Assembly: GCA_046348685.1 (NCBI GenBank)
Contig: JAXMDT010000003.1
Location: 1 to 64,000 of the forward strand
Direction: 5' to 3'
DNA length: 64,000 bases
From: JAXMDT01 sp046348685
GTDB lineage: Bacteria > Pseudomonadota > Alphaproteobacteria > Rickettsiales > UBA998
Shown: positions 17,621 to 26,565 of the stretch, one piece after another
Position numbering within the stretch: position 1 is the stretch's first letter
How the letters are laid out: each line of letters starts with the position of its first letter
The notes under the pieces: model-generated
Database searches by the model: none
Told to the model about the DNA's origin: nothing
The model's input: only the letters and a program-made list of their open reading frames with translations
Made by a program: the position numbers and the translations under genes

Positions 17621-18165
17621 ACTAACGGCCTACCCTGTCTTATATCGACTTCCGATTTGCGAGCAGCAAGCTTCATCGTAACGTCCGAAGTGAGCCTGAG
17701 TAAACTATCCCAGACGTTTTCATAATACGGGTATAGAGAAATCATGCCTCTTTCAAGTTTAATCCCTGCGACCTCAATTGAATCGCAAATTTTCAAAAAG
17801 TGCTTGTCATCTGAATTCGGATATATTTTGTCTTCACAAAAAGCATTATTGAACTCTTGAATTATTTTTCTTGCTGCGGCATCCGCACGTGTTTCATTGG
17901 CTGCAACCAATGATTGATTGTTAAGTGCGTTGTTTATTTCAAGAGCTAAGCGTCTATGCATATGCAATGCAGAAGAATTATATCGGCCAGCGTCTTTCAA
18001 AAAACAGAACAAATCCCCTAACGTTATGTTTTCCAGTCCAGGGTAACCCGCTAAGCCCTTACAAGGCTTATCCGTGACCTCTTTAAAAAATGCTTCGTCC
18101 ACCGGCTGATCACCAGGATGACTTTGAGAAGTCAATCTAAAAGAATCAATATTCAAAACTGTCAT
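17617..18165 (-). CDS. Unknown protein, first in a PhoB-box operon
   Basis: 182 residues, soluble and mixed helical; no signal peptide or membrane segment and no family recognised. One could look at AAGRKIIQEF-like helices but no catalytic motif stands out. The best-formed PhoB-like promoter of the window lies directly upstream (18184-18217), predicting a leader of only about 12 nt with a poor Shine-Dalgarno (GGTAGG). It is coupled to the 87-residue gene at 17357. It sits between hfq and pgk, both core genes. Confidence 0.75.
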   Translation of the reverse strand: MTVLNIDSFRLTSQSHPGDQPVDEAFFKEVTDKPCKGLAGYPGLENITLGDLFCFLKDAGRYNSSALHMHRRLALEINNALNNQSLVAANETRADAAARKIIQEFNNAFCEDKIYPNSDDKHFLKICDSIEVAGIKLERGMISLYPYYENVWDSLLRLTSDVTMKLAARKSEVDIRQGRPLV

Positions 18166-18183
18166 ATTCGCCTACCGGGAAAT

Positions 18184-18217
18184 CGTATACTTCTTATCCG
18201 TGACAGTTCTGTGACGA
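18184..18217 (-). promoter_or_regulatory. PhoB-like box and -10 for the 18165 gene
   Basis: On the minus strand TCGTCAC (18211-18217) and CTGTCAC (18200-18206) repeat at 11 bp. Ten bases later is TATACG (18184-18189). The spacing is that of classical Pho boxes such as E. coli phoA. Confidence 0.7.
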
Positions 18218-18221
18218 AAAA

Positions 18222-18236
18222 TTAATAAAATTTTAA
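18222..18236. promoter_or_regulatory. TTAA-N7-TTAA (CtrA-type) site
   Basis: TTAA (18222-18225), 7 nt, TTAA (18233-18236), between the 18165 gene and pgk. It matches the CtrA full-site consensus, but the stretch is AT-rich, so chance is possible. Confidence 0.35.
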
Positions 18237-18349
18237 GATTTTGTGACAATCAGAAATATAAGGCTAAATTCCTAAAAATGGTGAAAAATCAGCGTTCTTA
18301 ACAAAGAAAAAACTTGCTACTGGTATGGTATTCGTTAAAGGAATAGCGC

Positions 18350-19546
18350 ATGTCATACGCCACACTCGATACAGTCAATGTCACCGGCAAGACGGTTCTC
18401 CTCAGAGTGGACCTTAATGTGCCTATGCATGCGGGACGCGTTACAGACAGCACCCGTCTGGAACGTGTCCTGCCAACCATCAAGCTGCTAGCGGATAAAA
18501 ATGCGAAGGTTGTACTGCTGACGCACTTTGGCCGTCCGAAAGGCCAGTTTGTACCTTCCATGTCGGTTGCGCCGCTCGTCGATGCGCTTCAGCATGTACT
18601 GCCGGGCATCAACGTAAAGTATGGTACGGACTGCGTTGGTCCTCTGGCGGTTTCCGCAATTAAAGCCTTGGAACCCGGTCAGGTTGTCCTGCTCGAAAAC
18701 CTGCGTTTCCATGGCGAGGAAGAAAAAGGCGATGACAGCTTTGCAAAAGAAATGGCTTCACTAGGCGATATCTATGTGAACGACGCGTTTTCCTGCTCGC
18801 ACCGCGCGCATGCATCCATCACCGGCATTCCGAAATATCTGCCGACCTATGTCGGGCTTGCCATGCAGGAAGAAATTTTCATGCTGGATTCCATCTTTAG
18901 CGATCCCGAACGTCCGCTGGCGGCGATTGTAGGTGGTTCTAAAGTATCAACGAAACTGGAGTTGCTGGAAAATCTTTTAAGCAAAGTCGATAAGCTGATT
19001 ATTGGCGGCGCAATGGCCAATACCTTTCTCTATGCGCAGGGGCATTCGCTCGGCGTCTCGCTTTATGAAGCGGATCTGAAAGAAACGGCGCTGACCATCT
19101 TGAAGAAGGCAAAAGAAGCCAAGTGCGACATTTTACTGCCCGACGATTTGGTGGTCGCTACGGCACTCGATAAACAGGCCCCGTGCAAGGTCGTTTCTGT
19201 CAATGCGGTGCCGAAAAATACAATGGCGCTCGATATCGGTCCGCAGAGCATGATGAAACTTGCCCGGGAAATCGCGACATGTAAAACGCTGGTCTGGAAT
19301 GGGCCTGTCGGGGCGTTTGAGACCACGCCATTTGACGGCACAACCGTGCAGCTGGCGCGAATCGTGGCTCAGCAAACGGCAGCAGGTACTTTAAAAAGTG
19401 TCGCGGGAGGCGGTGATACGGTTGCCGCGCTCGCGCATGCGGGACTTCGTGAAGAATTCACCTACTTATCGACCGCAGGCGGCGCGTTCCTCGAATGGCT
19501 GGAAGGCAAAGAACTGCCGGGCGTTCAAGCGCTAAGAGCCGCATAA
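18350..19546 (+). CDS. pgk: Phosphoglycerate kinase
   Basis: 398 residues, normal length. LLRVDLNVP, THFGRP, ENLRFHGEE, NDAFSCSHRAHAS, the hinge GGSKVSTKLELLENL, and the C-terminal WNGPVGAFE and VAGGGDT are the family's substrate- and ATP-binding motifs. It transfers phosphate between 1,3-bisphosphoglycerate and ADP in glycolysis. AAAGGAA precedes ATG 18350. In many alphaproteobacteria the aldolase gene follows closely; here two unrecognised minus-strand genes lie between pgk and the aldolase at 20991. Confidence 0.98.
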   Translation: MSYATLDTVNVTGKTVLLRVDLNVPMHAGRVTDSTRLERVLPTIKLLADKNAKVVLLTHFGRPKGQFVPSMSVAPLVDALQHVLPGINVKYGTDCVGPLAVSAIKALEPGQVVLLENLRFHGEEEKGDDSFAKEMASLGDIYVNDAFSCSHRAHASITGIPKYLPTYVGLAMQEEIFMLDSIFSDPERPLAAIVGGSKVSTKLELLENLLSKVDKLIIGGAMANTFLYAQGHSLGVSLYEADLKETALTILKKAKEAKCDILLPDDLVVATALDKQAPCKVVSVNAVPKNTMALDIGPQSMMKLAREIATCKTLVWNGPVGAFETTPFDGTTVQLARIVAQQTAAGTLKSVAGGGDTVAALAHAGLREEFTYLSTAGGAFLEWLEGKELPGVQALRAA

Positions 19547-20056
19547 TTAAGTTAAAGAAATATCTTTTTTTTCACGCTCAATTATTGTTACCAGCTCTTT
19601 GATATCATTTGAAAGGCGGTCTAATGTAAGATCGCCTGAAGGAATAACTGAGTCTTTTTCATTACGAACATCACACAAAAGCCTTATATTTAATTCATGG
19701 CTTTTTGCTAAATTAAAAAGTGCTTTTACTTGACGCTCTTCGAATGGCTTTTCTACCTTGACATAAAGTTCGTCTGCGACGACGAATGTCATTCGTGCAT
19801 TACAGAGTCGTTGGAACTCATCGTCCGCGTCATTTAAGTCGACGCCGTACAGCCTCATATGGTTTCGTAGTGTCTCAGATTCTACGACCTGCTTGTGTCC
19901 GCGCATAGTATCTTTAGCGCCCAAAAATCTACCGTCTTCTAATAGATACATAACGTGATTAAAGCTGTTTACAGCCATATCATTAATGCCATAAATAACA
20001 GTAGCTTCATCTATAATTTTCTGCTTTAGTTCTGCACTTATTCGTTTGCGGACCAT
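19547..20056 (-). CDS. Unknown soluble protein
   Basis: 169 residues, charged and helical with a C-terminal probable coiled coil (LSNDIKELVTIIEREKKD). No signal peptide, membrane segment or known family. It stops directly against pgk. Upstream is an AT-rich gap with a TATAAT-like hexamer but no PhoB-like repeat, so it differs in control from its neighbour at 20197. Composition is AT-richer than pgk. Confidence 0.72.
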   Translation of the reverse strand: MVRKRISAELKQKIIDEATVIYGINDMAVNSFNHVMYLLEDGRFLGAKDTMRGHKQVVESETLRNHMRLYGVDLNDADDEFQRLCNARMTFVVADELYVKVEKPFEERQVKALFNLAKSHELNIRLLCDVRNEKDSVIPSGDLTLDRLSNDIKELVTIIEREKKDISLT

Positions 20057-20196
20057 AATTATTACTCTGGCAATTAAAAATATCTATTATACAGGTATTT
20101 GATTACAAGATCGTATATTGGATAATGATTATGTATCATAGGCTTATTTATAATTATTTAGAGATATGATAAGTACTATTCATTGAAACTAGGTGT

Positions 20197-20814
20197 TTAT
20201 GGGCGTCTTTCCTCGACAACTGTCGGCACGATTTTTCCACTGCTATCGGCATTGTTTATCACCTCATCTGGCCGTTCTGACAAATCATCGGTGGTCTGAG
20301 AATTTGATTTTCCAAGTTTGTCTTTACGTCCATGGTTAAACGCAATGCCTGTTCCAATGCTGATTCCAGCTAAGCCTAAACCTGCAAAGCCTGCTGCAAC
20401 CATGGCTCTACGTGACAACTGAGGGCGTTCAGTCAATTTTTTTTCTTCTTCTGCGGAATGACGCAATAGCACGTCTAACGCGGATTGAGCGAGTGTAATG
20501 GCTTTATCCGTTGGCAAAGTCTGAAAACGTGCCCATAAGTCACGTGTTGTGACTTCGGTTTCTCCTTCTGACTTCAGTCCTTCTAAAAGCGTGTCCCGAG
20601 CTGCTTTAAGAAGATCGTCACCCAAGGCTTCGTTAGTAAACAAACGTGCTAAAGGGATAGGCTTAAGCGCAAGATCCCTGCTATCATCACTGGGAATTCC
20701 GAAGTAATTAACTAAATAAGTACCCAACTCACCTTTTGCTTCAGTCCATTGAAATGACCATTTGTGTCGCTCACCAGGCGTATCAAGGTATAGAGTCGGC
20801 GTTTTCTCGCTCAT
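20197..20814 (-). CDS. Unknown protein with one glycine-rich TM segment
   Basis: 205 residues from ATG 20814. The frame is open to an ATG at 20862, but that lies inside the PhoB-like box and upstream of the predicted transcription start (about 20838). ATG 20814 has AAGGA about 7 nt upstream and begins MSEKTPTLYLD. The protein is soluble to about residue 135, then has a hydrophobic glycine-rich helix (MVAAGFAGLGLAGISIGTGIAF) preceded by SRR and a charged tail of about 45 residues: an internal tail-anchor layout. No family recognised. It lies between pgk and the aldolase gene. Confidence 0.78.
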   Translation of the reverse strand: MSEKTPTLYLDTPGERHKWSFQWTEAKGELGTYLVNYFGIPSDDSRDLALKPIPLARLFTNEALGDDLLKAARDTLLEGLKSEGETEVTTRDLWARFQTLPTDKAITLAQSALDVLLRHSAEEEKKLTERPQLSRRAMVAAGFAGLGLAGISIGTGIAFNHGRKDKLGKSNSQTTDDLSERPDEVINNADSSGKIVPTVVEERRP

Positions 20815-20844
20815 ATTGTTTTTCCTTACGATAAATGGTGAAGA

Positions 20845-20878
20845 ACCATAGGGAGAGAACATGACGTTTTGATGACAG
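20845..20878 (-). promoter_or_regulatory. PhoB-like box and -10 for the 20814 gene
   Basis: On the minus strand CTGTCAT (20872-20878) and ACGTCAT (20861-20867) repeat at 11 bp; ten bases later is TATGGT (20845-20850). The location fixes the start codon at 20814 rather than 20862. Confidence 0.68.
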
Positions 20879-20928
20879 ATGTAGCATTATACGAAATGTA
20901 TCGAGTACCGCTAAGGGAATGTTTCACA

Positions 20929-20957
20929 TTGCAATTTTTTATGACGGTCGATATACC
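20929..20957 (+). promoter_or_regulatory. Candidate sigma70-type promoter of the aldolase gene
   Basis: TTGCAA (20929-20934), 17-nt spacer, TATACC (20952-20957), about 34 nt before the aldolase ATG. It is divergent from the box at 20845-20878. Confidence 0.45.
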
Positions 20958-20990
20958 ATTCCTATCTTTATACTATCGAAGGCAAAATCC

Positions 20991-21917
20991 ATGAAAATTA
21001 CCCGCAAAGTCAGAGAAATCCTATCCTGGTACGAGAGCGATAATCCGGCCACCAAAGCTAACCTAGTCCGCATGCTGATGCAGGGTAAACTTGCCGGTAC
21101 GGGTAAGATGGTGATTCTACCGGTTGATCAAGGTTTTGAACATGGCCCGGCGCGTTCATTCGCGATGAATCCGGCAGCATACGATCCACATTATCATTTC
21201 CAACTGGCAATTGATGCCGGGCTAAGTGCCTATGCTGCGCCTTTGGGAATGATCGAAGCGGGGGCGGATACATTTGCGGGCCAAATCCCAACGATTCTGA
21301 AAATGAATTCCTCCAACTCGCTTGCCGATCCGCATGAGGCACCGAATCAGGCGGTAACCGCTTCGGTTTCGGATGCGCTGCGTCTTGGCTGCTCGGCGAT
21401 CGGTTACACGATTTATCCCGGATCAGGCGCGCAGATGGAGATGATTGAAGAAATCCGCGAGCTCTCCGAAGAAGCAAAATCGGTTGGCCTTGCGGTCGTG
21501 GTCTGGTCGTATCCACGCGGCGGTTTCCTGACCAAGCCGGGTGAGACAGCGGTCGATATATGCGCGTATGCTGCGCACATCGCTGCCCTGATCGGCGCGC
21601 ATATCATTAAAGTCAAACCGCCGACAGAGCATCTGGAATTGCCGGAAGCGAAAAAAGTCTACGAGGCTGAAAAAATCGATATCAAAACGATGGCATCGCG
21701 TATTGCCCATGTGAAGCAGACGGTATTCGGCGGTCGCCGCATCGTGATTTTCTCCGGCGGCAATACGAAAGGCACTGCCGAGATGCTCGATGAAATCCGC
21801 GCCTTGAATCAAGGCGGCGCGGATGGTTCCATTATCGGCCGCAACTGCTTCCAGCGCCCGCGCGCCGAAGCACTGAAACTGCTTGAAGACATCATCAATA
21901 TCTACAAAGGGAAATGA
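20991..21917 (+). CDS. Class I fructose-bisphosphate aldolase (DhnA/FbaB type)
   Basis: 308 residues from ATG 20991 (GAAGG at about 20978; the frame is open to 20919 but the added residues are not family-like). ILPVDQGFEHGP, IYPGSGAQ, VVWSYPRGG, the Schiff-base Lys region IIKVKPP, and IFSGGNTKG mark the archaeal-type class I aldolase family. It cleaves fructose-1,6-bisphosphate to two triose phosphates. It belongs functionally with pgk. Confidence 0.94.
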   Translation: MKITRKVREILSWYESDNPATKANLVRMLMQGKLAGTGKMVILPVDQGFEHGPARSFAMNPAAYDPHYHFQLAIDAGLSAYAAPLGMIEAGADTFAGQIPTILKMNSSNSLADPHEAPNQAVTASVSDALRLGCSAIGYTIYPGSGAQMEMIEEIRELSEEAKSVGLAVVVWSYPRGGFLTKPGETAVDICAYAAHIAALIGAHIIKVKPPTEHLELPEAKKVYEAEKIDIKTMASRIAHVKQTVFGGRRIVIFSGGNTKGTAEMLDEIRALNQGGADGSIIGRNCFQRPRAEALKLLEDIINIYKGK

Positions 21918-21923
21918 CATCGT

Positions 21924-22008
21924 GATTCCAGCGAAAGCTGCAATCTGGATGATCAAACTCATAGTGTGTGTTAAGCTCTAACTGGATCCCAGCTTTCGCT
22001 GGAATGAC
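21924..22008. repeat. Imperfect palindromic (REP-like) element
   Basis: The left arm has TTCCAGCGAAAGCTG and the right arm CAGCTTTCGCTGGAA, facing each other across about 45 nt, with more partly matching bases outward. This motif is a widespread intergenic palindrome in bacteria. It lies between the aldolase and thiE; an upstream in-frame extension of thiE would read through it (WIPAFAGMTE), which is an artefact. Confidence 0.8.
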
Positions 22009-22015
22009 GGAATTC

Positions 22016-22702
22016 ATGACGCAACTCTATCTTATCTCACCGCCTCAGATTGAAAATCTTCCTGCTTTTGCCAAGACTCTCACAGAAATATTGGAAGCCG
22101 CAAAGGGAACAGTCGGCTCTTTCCAACTTCGTTTGAAAAGCGATCAGAAAGAACCTGCATCCGGCAAGTTGACATTACCCCCTGCGTCGCGGGATAGTGT
22201 ATTAAAAGCAGCGGAATTACTAATTCCTATCTGTCATCAATTTGAAATTCCCTTTATCCTGAATGATCAGCCGCAGATTGCCAAAGAATGCGGCGCGGAT
22301 GGCGTGCATATCGGGCAGGAAGATGGTGATATGAAGGCGACGCGCATTATCGTCGGTGAGGATGCGGTGATTGGCGTCAGCTGCCATGATTCCCGGCATC
22401 TCGCCATGGAAGCAGGTGAGGCGGGAGCCGATTACGTGGCATTTGGCGCATTCTTTCCGACAACTTCCAAAACCGAGGCTGCGCAAAAAGTCTGGGGCGT
22501 TCCTACGCCTGATATTATCAAGGATTGGGTGGAAACCACGGTAGTCCCTTGTGTGGCTATCGGGGGCATTACGCCGCAAAACTGCCGTCCTCTTGTGGAA
22601 GCTGGCGCTGATTTTCTGGCTGTGATTACCTGTATCTGGAATCATAAGGAATCGCCAACCAAAGCCGTTTCTGAATTTTCTTCTATTTTAGGCGCAAAAT
22701 AG
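22016..22702 (+). CDS. thiE: Thiamine phosphate synthase
   Basis: 228 residues from ATG 22016. TIM-barrel thiamine phosphate synthase: FILNDQPQIAKECGADGVHIGQED (pyrophosphate-binding region), IIVGEDAVIGVSCHD, GADYVAFGAFFPTTSK, and PCVAIGGITPQN near the C-terminus. It joins HMP-pyrophosphate and thiazole phosphate. The frame is open to 21968, but those residues come from the REP-like element. No other thi gene is in the window. Confidence 0.93.
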   Translation: MTQLYLISPPQIENLPAFAKTLTEILEAAKGTVGSFQLRLKSDQKEPASGKLTLPPASRDSVLKAAELLIPICHQFEIPFILNDQPQIAKECGADGVHIGQEDGDMKATRIIVGEDAVIGVSCHDSRHLAMEAGEAGADYVAFGAFFPTTSKTEAAQKVWGVPTPDIIKDWVETTVVPCVAIGGITPQNCRPLVEAGADFLAVITCIWNHKESPTKAVSEFSSILGAK

Positions 22703-22768
22703 AAAGCTTGAACCTCAAGGCGGCAACTGGTAGAAGCGCCTGAAATCACGTTACTATAGGAAACATGT

Positions 22769-23338
22769 ATGAAAATCGACGGCGTATCGATCCGGGTTGG
22801 TAATATTCTGGAATATGAAGGAAAACTTTGGGCGGTCACCAAGACCCAGCACACGCAGCCGGGTAAAGGCGGCGCTTATATGCAAGTCGAAATGAAGGAT
22901 ATCCGCGTCGGTACCAAGACCAATGTCCGTTTCCGCTCCGATGAGTCGGTCGAGCTTGTCCGTCTCGATGAAGCGAAATATCAATTCCTCTATACCGAAG
23001 GCGATCAGATCAACCTGATGCATCCGGAAACTTTCGAGCAAATCACGTTAAACTCCGATGTACTCGGTGATGCATTGCCTTTCCTTCAGGAAGGCATGTT
23101 GCTGAGCGTGCAGACCTATGAGGAAAGTCCTGTTTCTGTATCGCTGCCGGAGAAAGTGACCGAAACGATTGCAGAGACGGAGCCGGTTGTTAAAGGTCAG
23201 ACGGCATCCTCATCCTACAAGCCGGCGAAGCTTTCCAATGGCGTGCGTATCATGGTGCCCCCGTTTATCAATGCGGATGACAGAGTTATCGTTGATACAC
23301 GCGATTTCACCTACGTGGAACGCGCGAAGGCAAGCTAA
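22769..23338 (+). CDS. efp: Translation elongation factor P
   Basis: 189 residues, three beta domains. The loop [18 protein letters not shown] carries the conserved Lys that is modified in [25 protein letters not shown] ends it as usual. EF-P relieves ribosome stalling at polyproline stretches; this fits the very proline-rich protein encoded at 24245. Its stop overlaps the next start (TAATG at 23336-23340). Confidence 0.97.
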   Translation: MKIDGVSIRVGNILEYEGKLWAVTKTQHTQPGKGGAYMQVEMKDIRVGTKTNVRFRSDESVELVRLDEAKYQFLYTEGDQINLMHPETFEQITLNSDVLGDALPFLQEGMLLSVQTYEESPVSVSLPEKVTETIAETEPVVKGQTASSSYKPAKLSNGVRIMVPPFINADDRVIVDTRDFTYVERAKAS

Positions 23339-24165
23339 TGCAGCAACATACGACCAACCCTATCAATTCGGCGATCATCAACGTGATGGTCAATGCGGTG
23401 CGCAAAGCAACGCAGCGCCTGCCACGCGATTTTAATGAAGTGGATAATTTGCAGATTTCTCGCAAAGGTGCGGTGAATTTCGTCACCGAAGCTGATCTGC
23501 GCACGGAAAAAATTCTTTTCGAAGAATTGAGTAAAGCCCGTCCGAAATATGGATTTCTGATGGAGGAGTCCGGAGAAGTAAAAGGCGAAGACGCCGAATA
23601 TCGCTGGGTAATCGACCCCTTGGACGGTACTTCAAACTTTGTACACGCCATTCCCTATTTTGCGACGTCCGTCGCTGTTGAAAAAATTTCAGAGAATGGC
23701 GCTGAAATCATTGCCGGTGTTATTTACGATATTATTCACGATGAAATGTTCATTGCTGAAAAGGGTAAGGGCGCGTTTGTTAATAATCGCCGTCTGCTGG
23801 TTTCCAAGCGTACGCGCGATTATTATTTCGTCACCGGAACTGCAAAATTCAAAAGCCCATATTCGCCGCGCTGCTCGGATCTGGCGCGTGAAGCGGACCA
23901 GATGGAAGCGGTTATCAGGCGAAGCGGTTCCGCGGCGCTCGATCTCGCCTACGTCGCCGCCGGTCGTTACGATGCCGCGTGGTATCCACATCTGCAAAAA
24001 TGGGATATGGCCGCAGGCATACTGCTTGTGAAAGAAGCTGGTGGCGTGATCAGTATGCTAGGGCAGGAAGGTGATGCTTACGAATCCGGAGCCATTCTTG
24101 CTGCCAGCGAAACAGCACATAAGGTCCTTGTTGCCGCACTCGGCAGCAAAGGCAAGGTTGCTTAA
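23338..24165 (+). CDS. suhB: Inositol monophosphatase family protein (SuhB-like)
   Basis: 275 residues. Metal-site motifs are present: MEESGE, WVIDPLDGTSNFVHAIPYF, and the C-terminal KWDMAAGILLVKEAGG. The family dephosphorylates inositol-1-phosphate or related sugars, and SuhB also joins rRNA antitermination complexes. Translation is probably coupled to efp by a one-base overlap. Confidence 0.93.
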   Translation: MQQHTTNPINSAIINVMVNAVRKATQRLPRDFNEVDNLQISRKGAVNFVTEADLRTEKILFEELSKARPKYGFLMEESGEVKGEDAEYRWVIDPLDGTSNFVHAIPYFATSVAVEKISENGAEIIAGVIYDIIHDEMFIAEKGKGAFVNNRRLLVSKRTRDYYFVTGTAKFKSPYSPRCSDLAREADQMEAVIRRSGSAALDLAYVAAGRYDAAWYPHLQKWDMAAGILLVKEAGGVISMLGQEGDAYESGAILAASETAHKVLVAALGSKGKVA

Positions 24166-24244
24166 ATCATTAACATCAAAGGCGCTTGCACGAGCCTCCG
24201 ATTTCCGCTTGAAATAGCCGATCAGTTTTTTTCTCTTGGGAAAT

Positions 24245-26494
24245 ATGCGTCCTCGCCTGAATTCACGTCTACGCTTAGCGCTGCTTGCTTCCGTTTCCGT
24301 CTCAATCGCCGGAATCACTGCAAACGCTGATGCACGAAGCCTGCTGCCTGCAGCGCCTAGCGTTGAGATCCATCTCGAGGCACTGGAAGTACTCAAACAG
24401 AATATGGCGGTGCAGAAAGCTGCACCTGCGCCACGCCAAGGCGGTACGAGTTGGCAGGCAGGTCCTCCAGGCATTCAGGTTGCACCGCAACCCGCACCGC
24501 CACCTGCTGTCTATGCGCCTGCGCCTGTAAAAGCACCGCCGCCACCGCCTGCTACGCCGCCGAAAAAAGTCGAAAAACCAAAACCGGTTCCACCGAAGCC
24601 GCCCGCAAAACCTGTTGCGAAAAAAGAAGTGCCGCCACCGCCGCCGGTGGTCGCGCTCCCGCCTGAGCCCGTGGCGCCGCCTCCGCCACCAGTGGAGCAG
24701 CCAGCACCGCCTCCGCCAACTCAAGAGCTGCCACCGGCTCCACCACCTGCGCAGGAATTACCACCGGCACCGCCGCCAACGCAGGAGTTGCCACCCGAAG
24801 CACCGCCTTCTGAAGTTCTGAAAGATATTCCCGCAGACATGCCGCCACTAGGCGCGCCTACCGGGGAGCTGCCGCCGCCCCTGCCAGATTTGAATAGTCC
24901 GGCGCCGCCGCCAGTTGAGCAGCCAGCACCACCGCCGCTACCTGAGCCGGATGTCTCACAGATGAAACTGGAGCCATTTCCGGCGGCACCTGCAAATGAG
25001 CCGGTGAAAGAGCCTGAGCCTAAAAAAGAAGAGAAAAAGGCTGAGAAAAAAGAACCGAAGAAACCTGTAGAAAAGAAAAAACCGGAGCCAAAGAAAGACG
25101 AGCCTGCCAAGGAATTGCCGCCCGAGCCGAAGCCGGATTCCAGCATGGATATGCTTGGGTTGCCGCCACTGCCACCAGCGGAACCTGCGCCTGAAGCGGA
25201 AAAACCGCCGGTTGAAATGCCGCCGCCACCGCCCGCAGAAACGAGTAAAGAGCCAGATATTGGACTGCCGCCGCTGCCGCCTGCAGAAGAAAAACCTGCA
25301 GAAACATCACCTGCTGCTGAAGTACCGCCTGGCGGCGAAACAGCACCTGCGGCCCCGGGCGAACCAGTGCCTCCTGCAACCGTTGATGAAGCGCCCACGC
25401 CGCCTGCGGCAGAAACGCCGCCACCTCCTGTAGAACCAGTCGCGCCAGCGACGAAAGAGGAAGAAGGTTTCTTCCCAACGCTGACGAAAAAATTCCGTGG
25501 CTTCCTGGGAGGCGATGAAGAAAAACCAGCTGCACCGCCTGAGGCACCCGTTGCACCGCCACCAGCTCCAGGTAGTGATATGCCGCCACCGCCGGATATG
25601 CTGCCGGGTACTGAGCCATTACCGGCCCCAGTCGAATCAACGCCTGCACCGGACATCAAGCCGGACGAAAAATCAGTACCTGAAGAAAAGCCTGCGGAAA
25701 CACCGCCGGCATCGGATGTGAAAGCACCGGAAGAAAAACCGGCTGAGGAGCCGGCAACATTGCCGTCGTTGCCGCCGGAAGAGAAGAAATCGGAAGAAGC
25801 GCCGCCTGCTTTACCTTCGCTCGATGCATTGACGCCAAAATCGGATGACAACGTGGCACTGAAGATGGTCGAAAACCAGACCGGCAAAAAGGCTGATAGC
25901 GCACTGCCGCCGTTGCCGAGCGACTCGCCAAAAGACATGGTGCCGCCGCTGCCTGAAATGGGTAAGGATAAAACGAATAAAGCCGCGCCTGTCGCACCTG
26001 TCGAAATGACAGATTCTCCCGCACCATTGCCGCCGTTGCCGCCTGTAGACAGCGCGCCAGAACCCGCTGCGGAGCTTCCGCCTTTACCAAAGGATGAAGC
26101 AACTCCGCCCGAGGCGCCAAAAGAACAGGAACTTGCAGCACTGCCACCCGCTGAAAACGCAGGTGAAGCACCGGCACTTCCGGGCGCGCCGACCATGCAG
26201 GTAGCGTTCTCCGAATCCGAAACCGAAGTGCCGCTTTCCGCCCAACCTGCCTTGCAGGAATTGGCCAAGACGATTATCGCCAAGAAAGATGCCCGCGTTT
26301 CCGTCGTGGCATATGCATCTGGTGGGGCTGATCAGGCATCGCTTGCCCGCCGCGTGTCACTGCGTCGTGGTTTAGCGGTACGCGCCTTTCTCATTGACAT
26401 GGGCGTCGACAATTTCGCGATCACCGTCAACGCGCATGGTAATAAAAACGCGGAAGGCGGGCCTGCCGAACGCGTCGATGTATTTGTGAAATAA
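24245..26494 (+). CDS. Proline-rich protein with C-terminal OmpA-like domain
   Basis: 749 residues from ATG 24245. The signal peptide ends near NADA (residue about 29). About 590 residues of low-complexity Pro/Glu/Ala/Lys sequence follow, with repeated PPPLPPAE, TQELPPAPPP and EKPAE units. The last about 85 residues are OmpA-C/Pal-like (VAYASGGADQASLARRVSLRRGLAVRAFLIDMGV...VNAHG). The OmpA-like domain should bind peptidoglycan in the periplasm; the Pro-rich arm would be an extended spacer. Polyproline load suggests dependence on EF-P, encoded 1 kb upstream. The long minus-strand frame here is a shadow of the repeats. Confidence 0.9.
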   Translation: MRPRLNSRLRLALLASVSVSIAGITANADARSLLPAAPSVEIHLEALEVLKQNMAVQKAAPAPRQGGTSWQAGPPGIQVAPQPAPPPAVYAPAPVKAPPPPPATPPKKVEKPKPVPPKPPAKPVAKKEVPPPPPVVALPPEPVAPPPPPVEQPAPPPPTQELPPAPPPAQELPPAPPPTQELPPEAPPSEVLKDIPADMPPLGAPTGELPPPLPDLNSPAPPPVEQPAPPPLPEPDVSQMKLEPFPAAPANEPVKEPEPKKEEKKAEKKEPKKPVEKKKPEPKKDEPAKELPPEPKPDSSMDMLGLPPLPPAEPAPEAEKPPVEMPPPPPAETSKEPDIGLPPLPPAEEKPAETSPAAEVPPGGETAPAAPGEPVPPATVDEAPTPPAAETPPPPVEPVAPATKEEEGFFPTLTKKFRGFLGGDEEKPAAPPEAPVAPPPAPGSDMPPPPDMLPGTEPLPAPVESTPAPDIKPDEKSVPEEKPAETPPASDVKAPEEKPAEEPATLPSLPPEEKKSEEAPPALPSLDALTPKSDDNVALKMVENQTGKKADSALPPLPSDSPKDMVPPLPEMGKDKTNKAAPVAPVEMTDSPAPLPPLPPVDSAPEPAAELPPLPKDEATPPEAPKEQELAALPPAENAGEAPALPGAPTMQVAFSESETEVPLSAQPALQELAKTIIAKKDARVSVVAYASGGADQASLARRVSLRRGLAVRAFLIDMGVDNFAITVNAHGNKNAEGGPAERVDVFVK

Positions 26495-26565
26495 CGCTAT
26501 AGTCATCAATCACGCACATATTGCAAAAATCTCAAATGATGATGCAAGGTCTGCGGATACAAAAT

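Noticed and set aside
24721..26283. 520-residue minus-strand open frame
   Set aside because: Mirror of the low-complexity proline repeats of the 24245 gene; no RBS or family.
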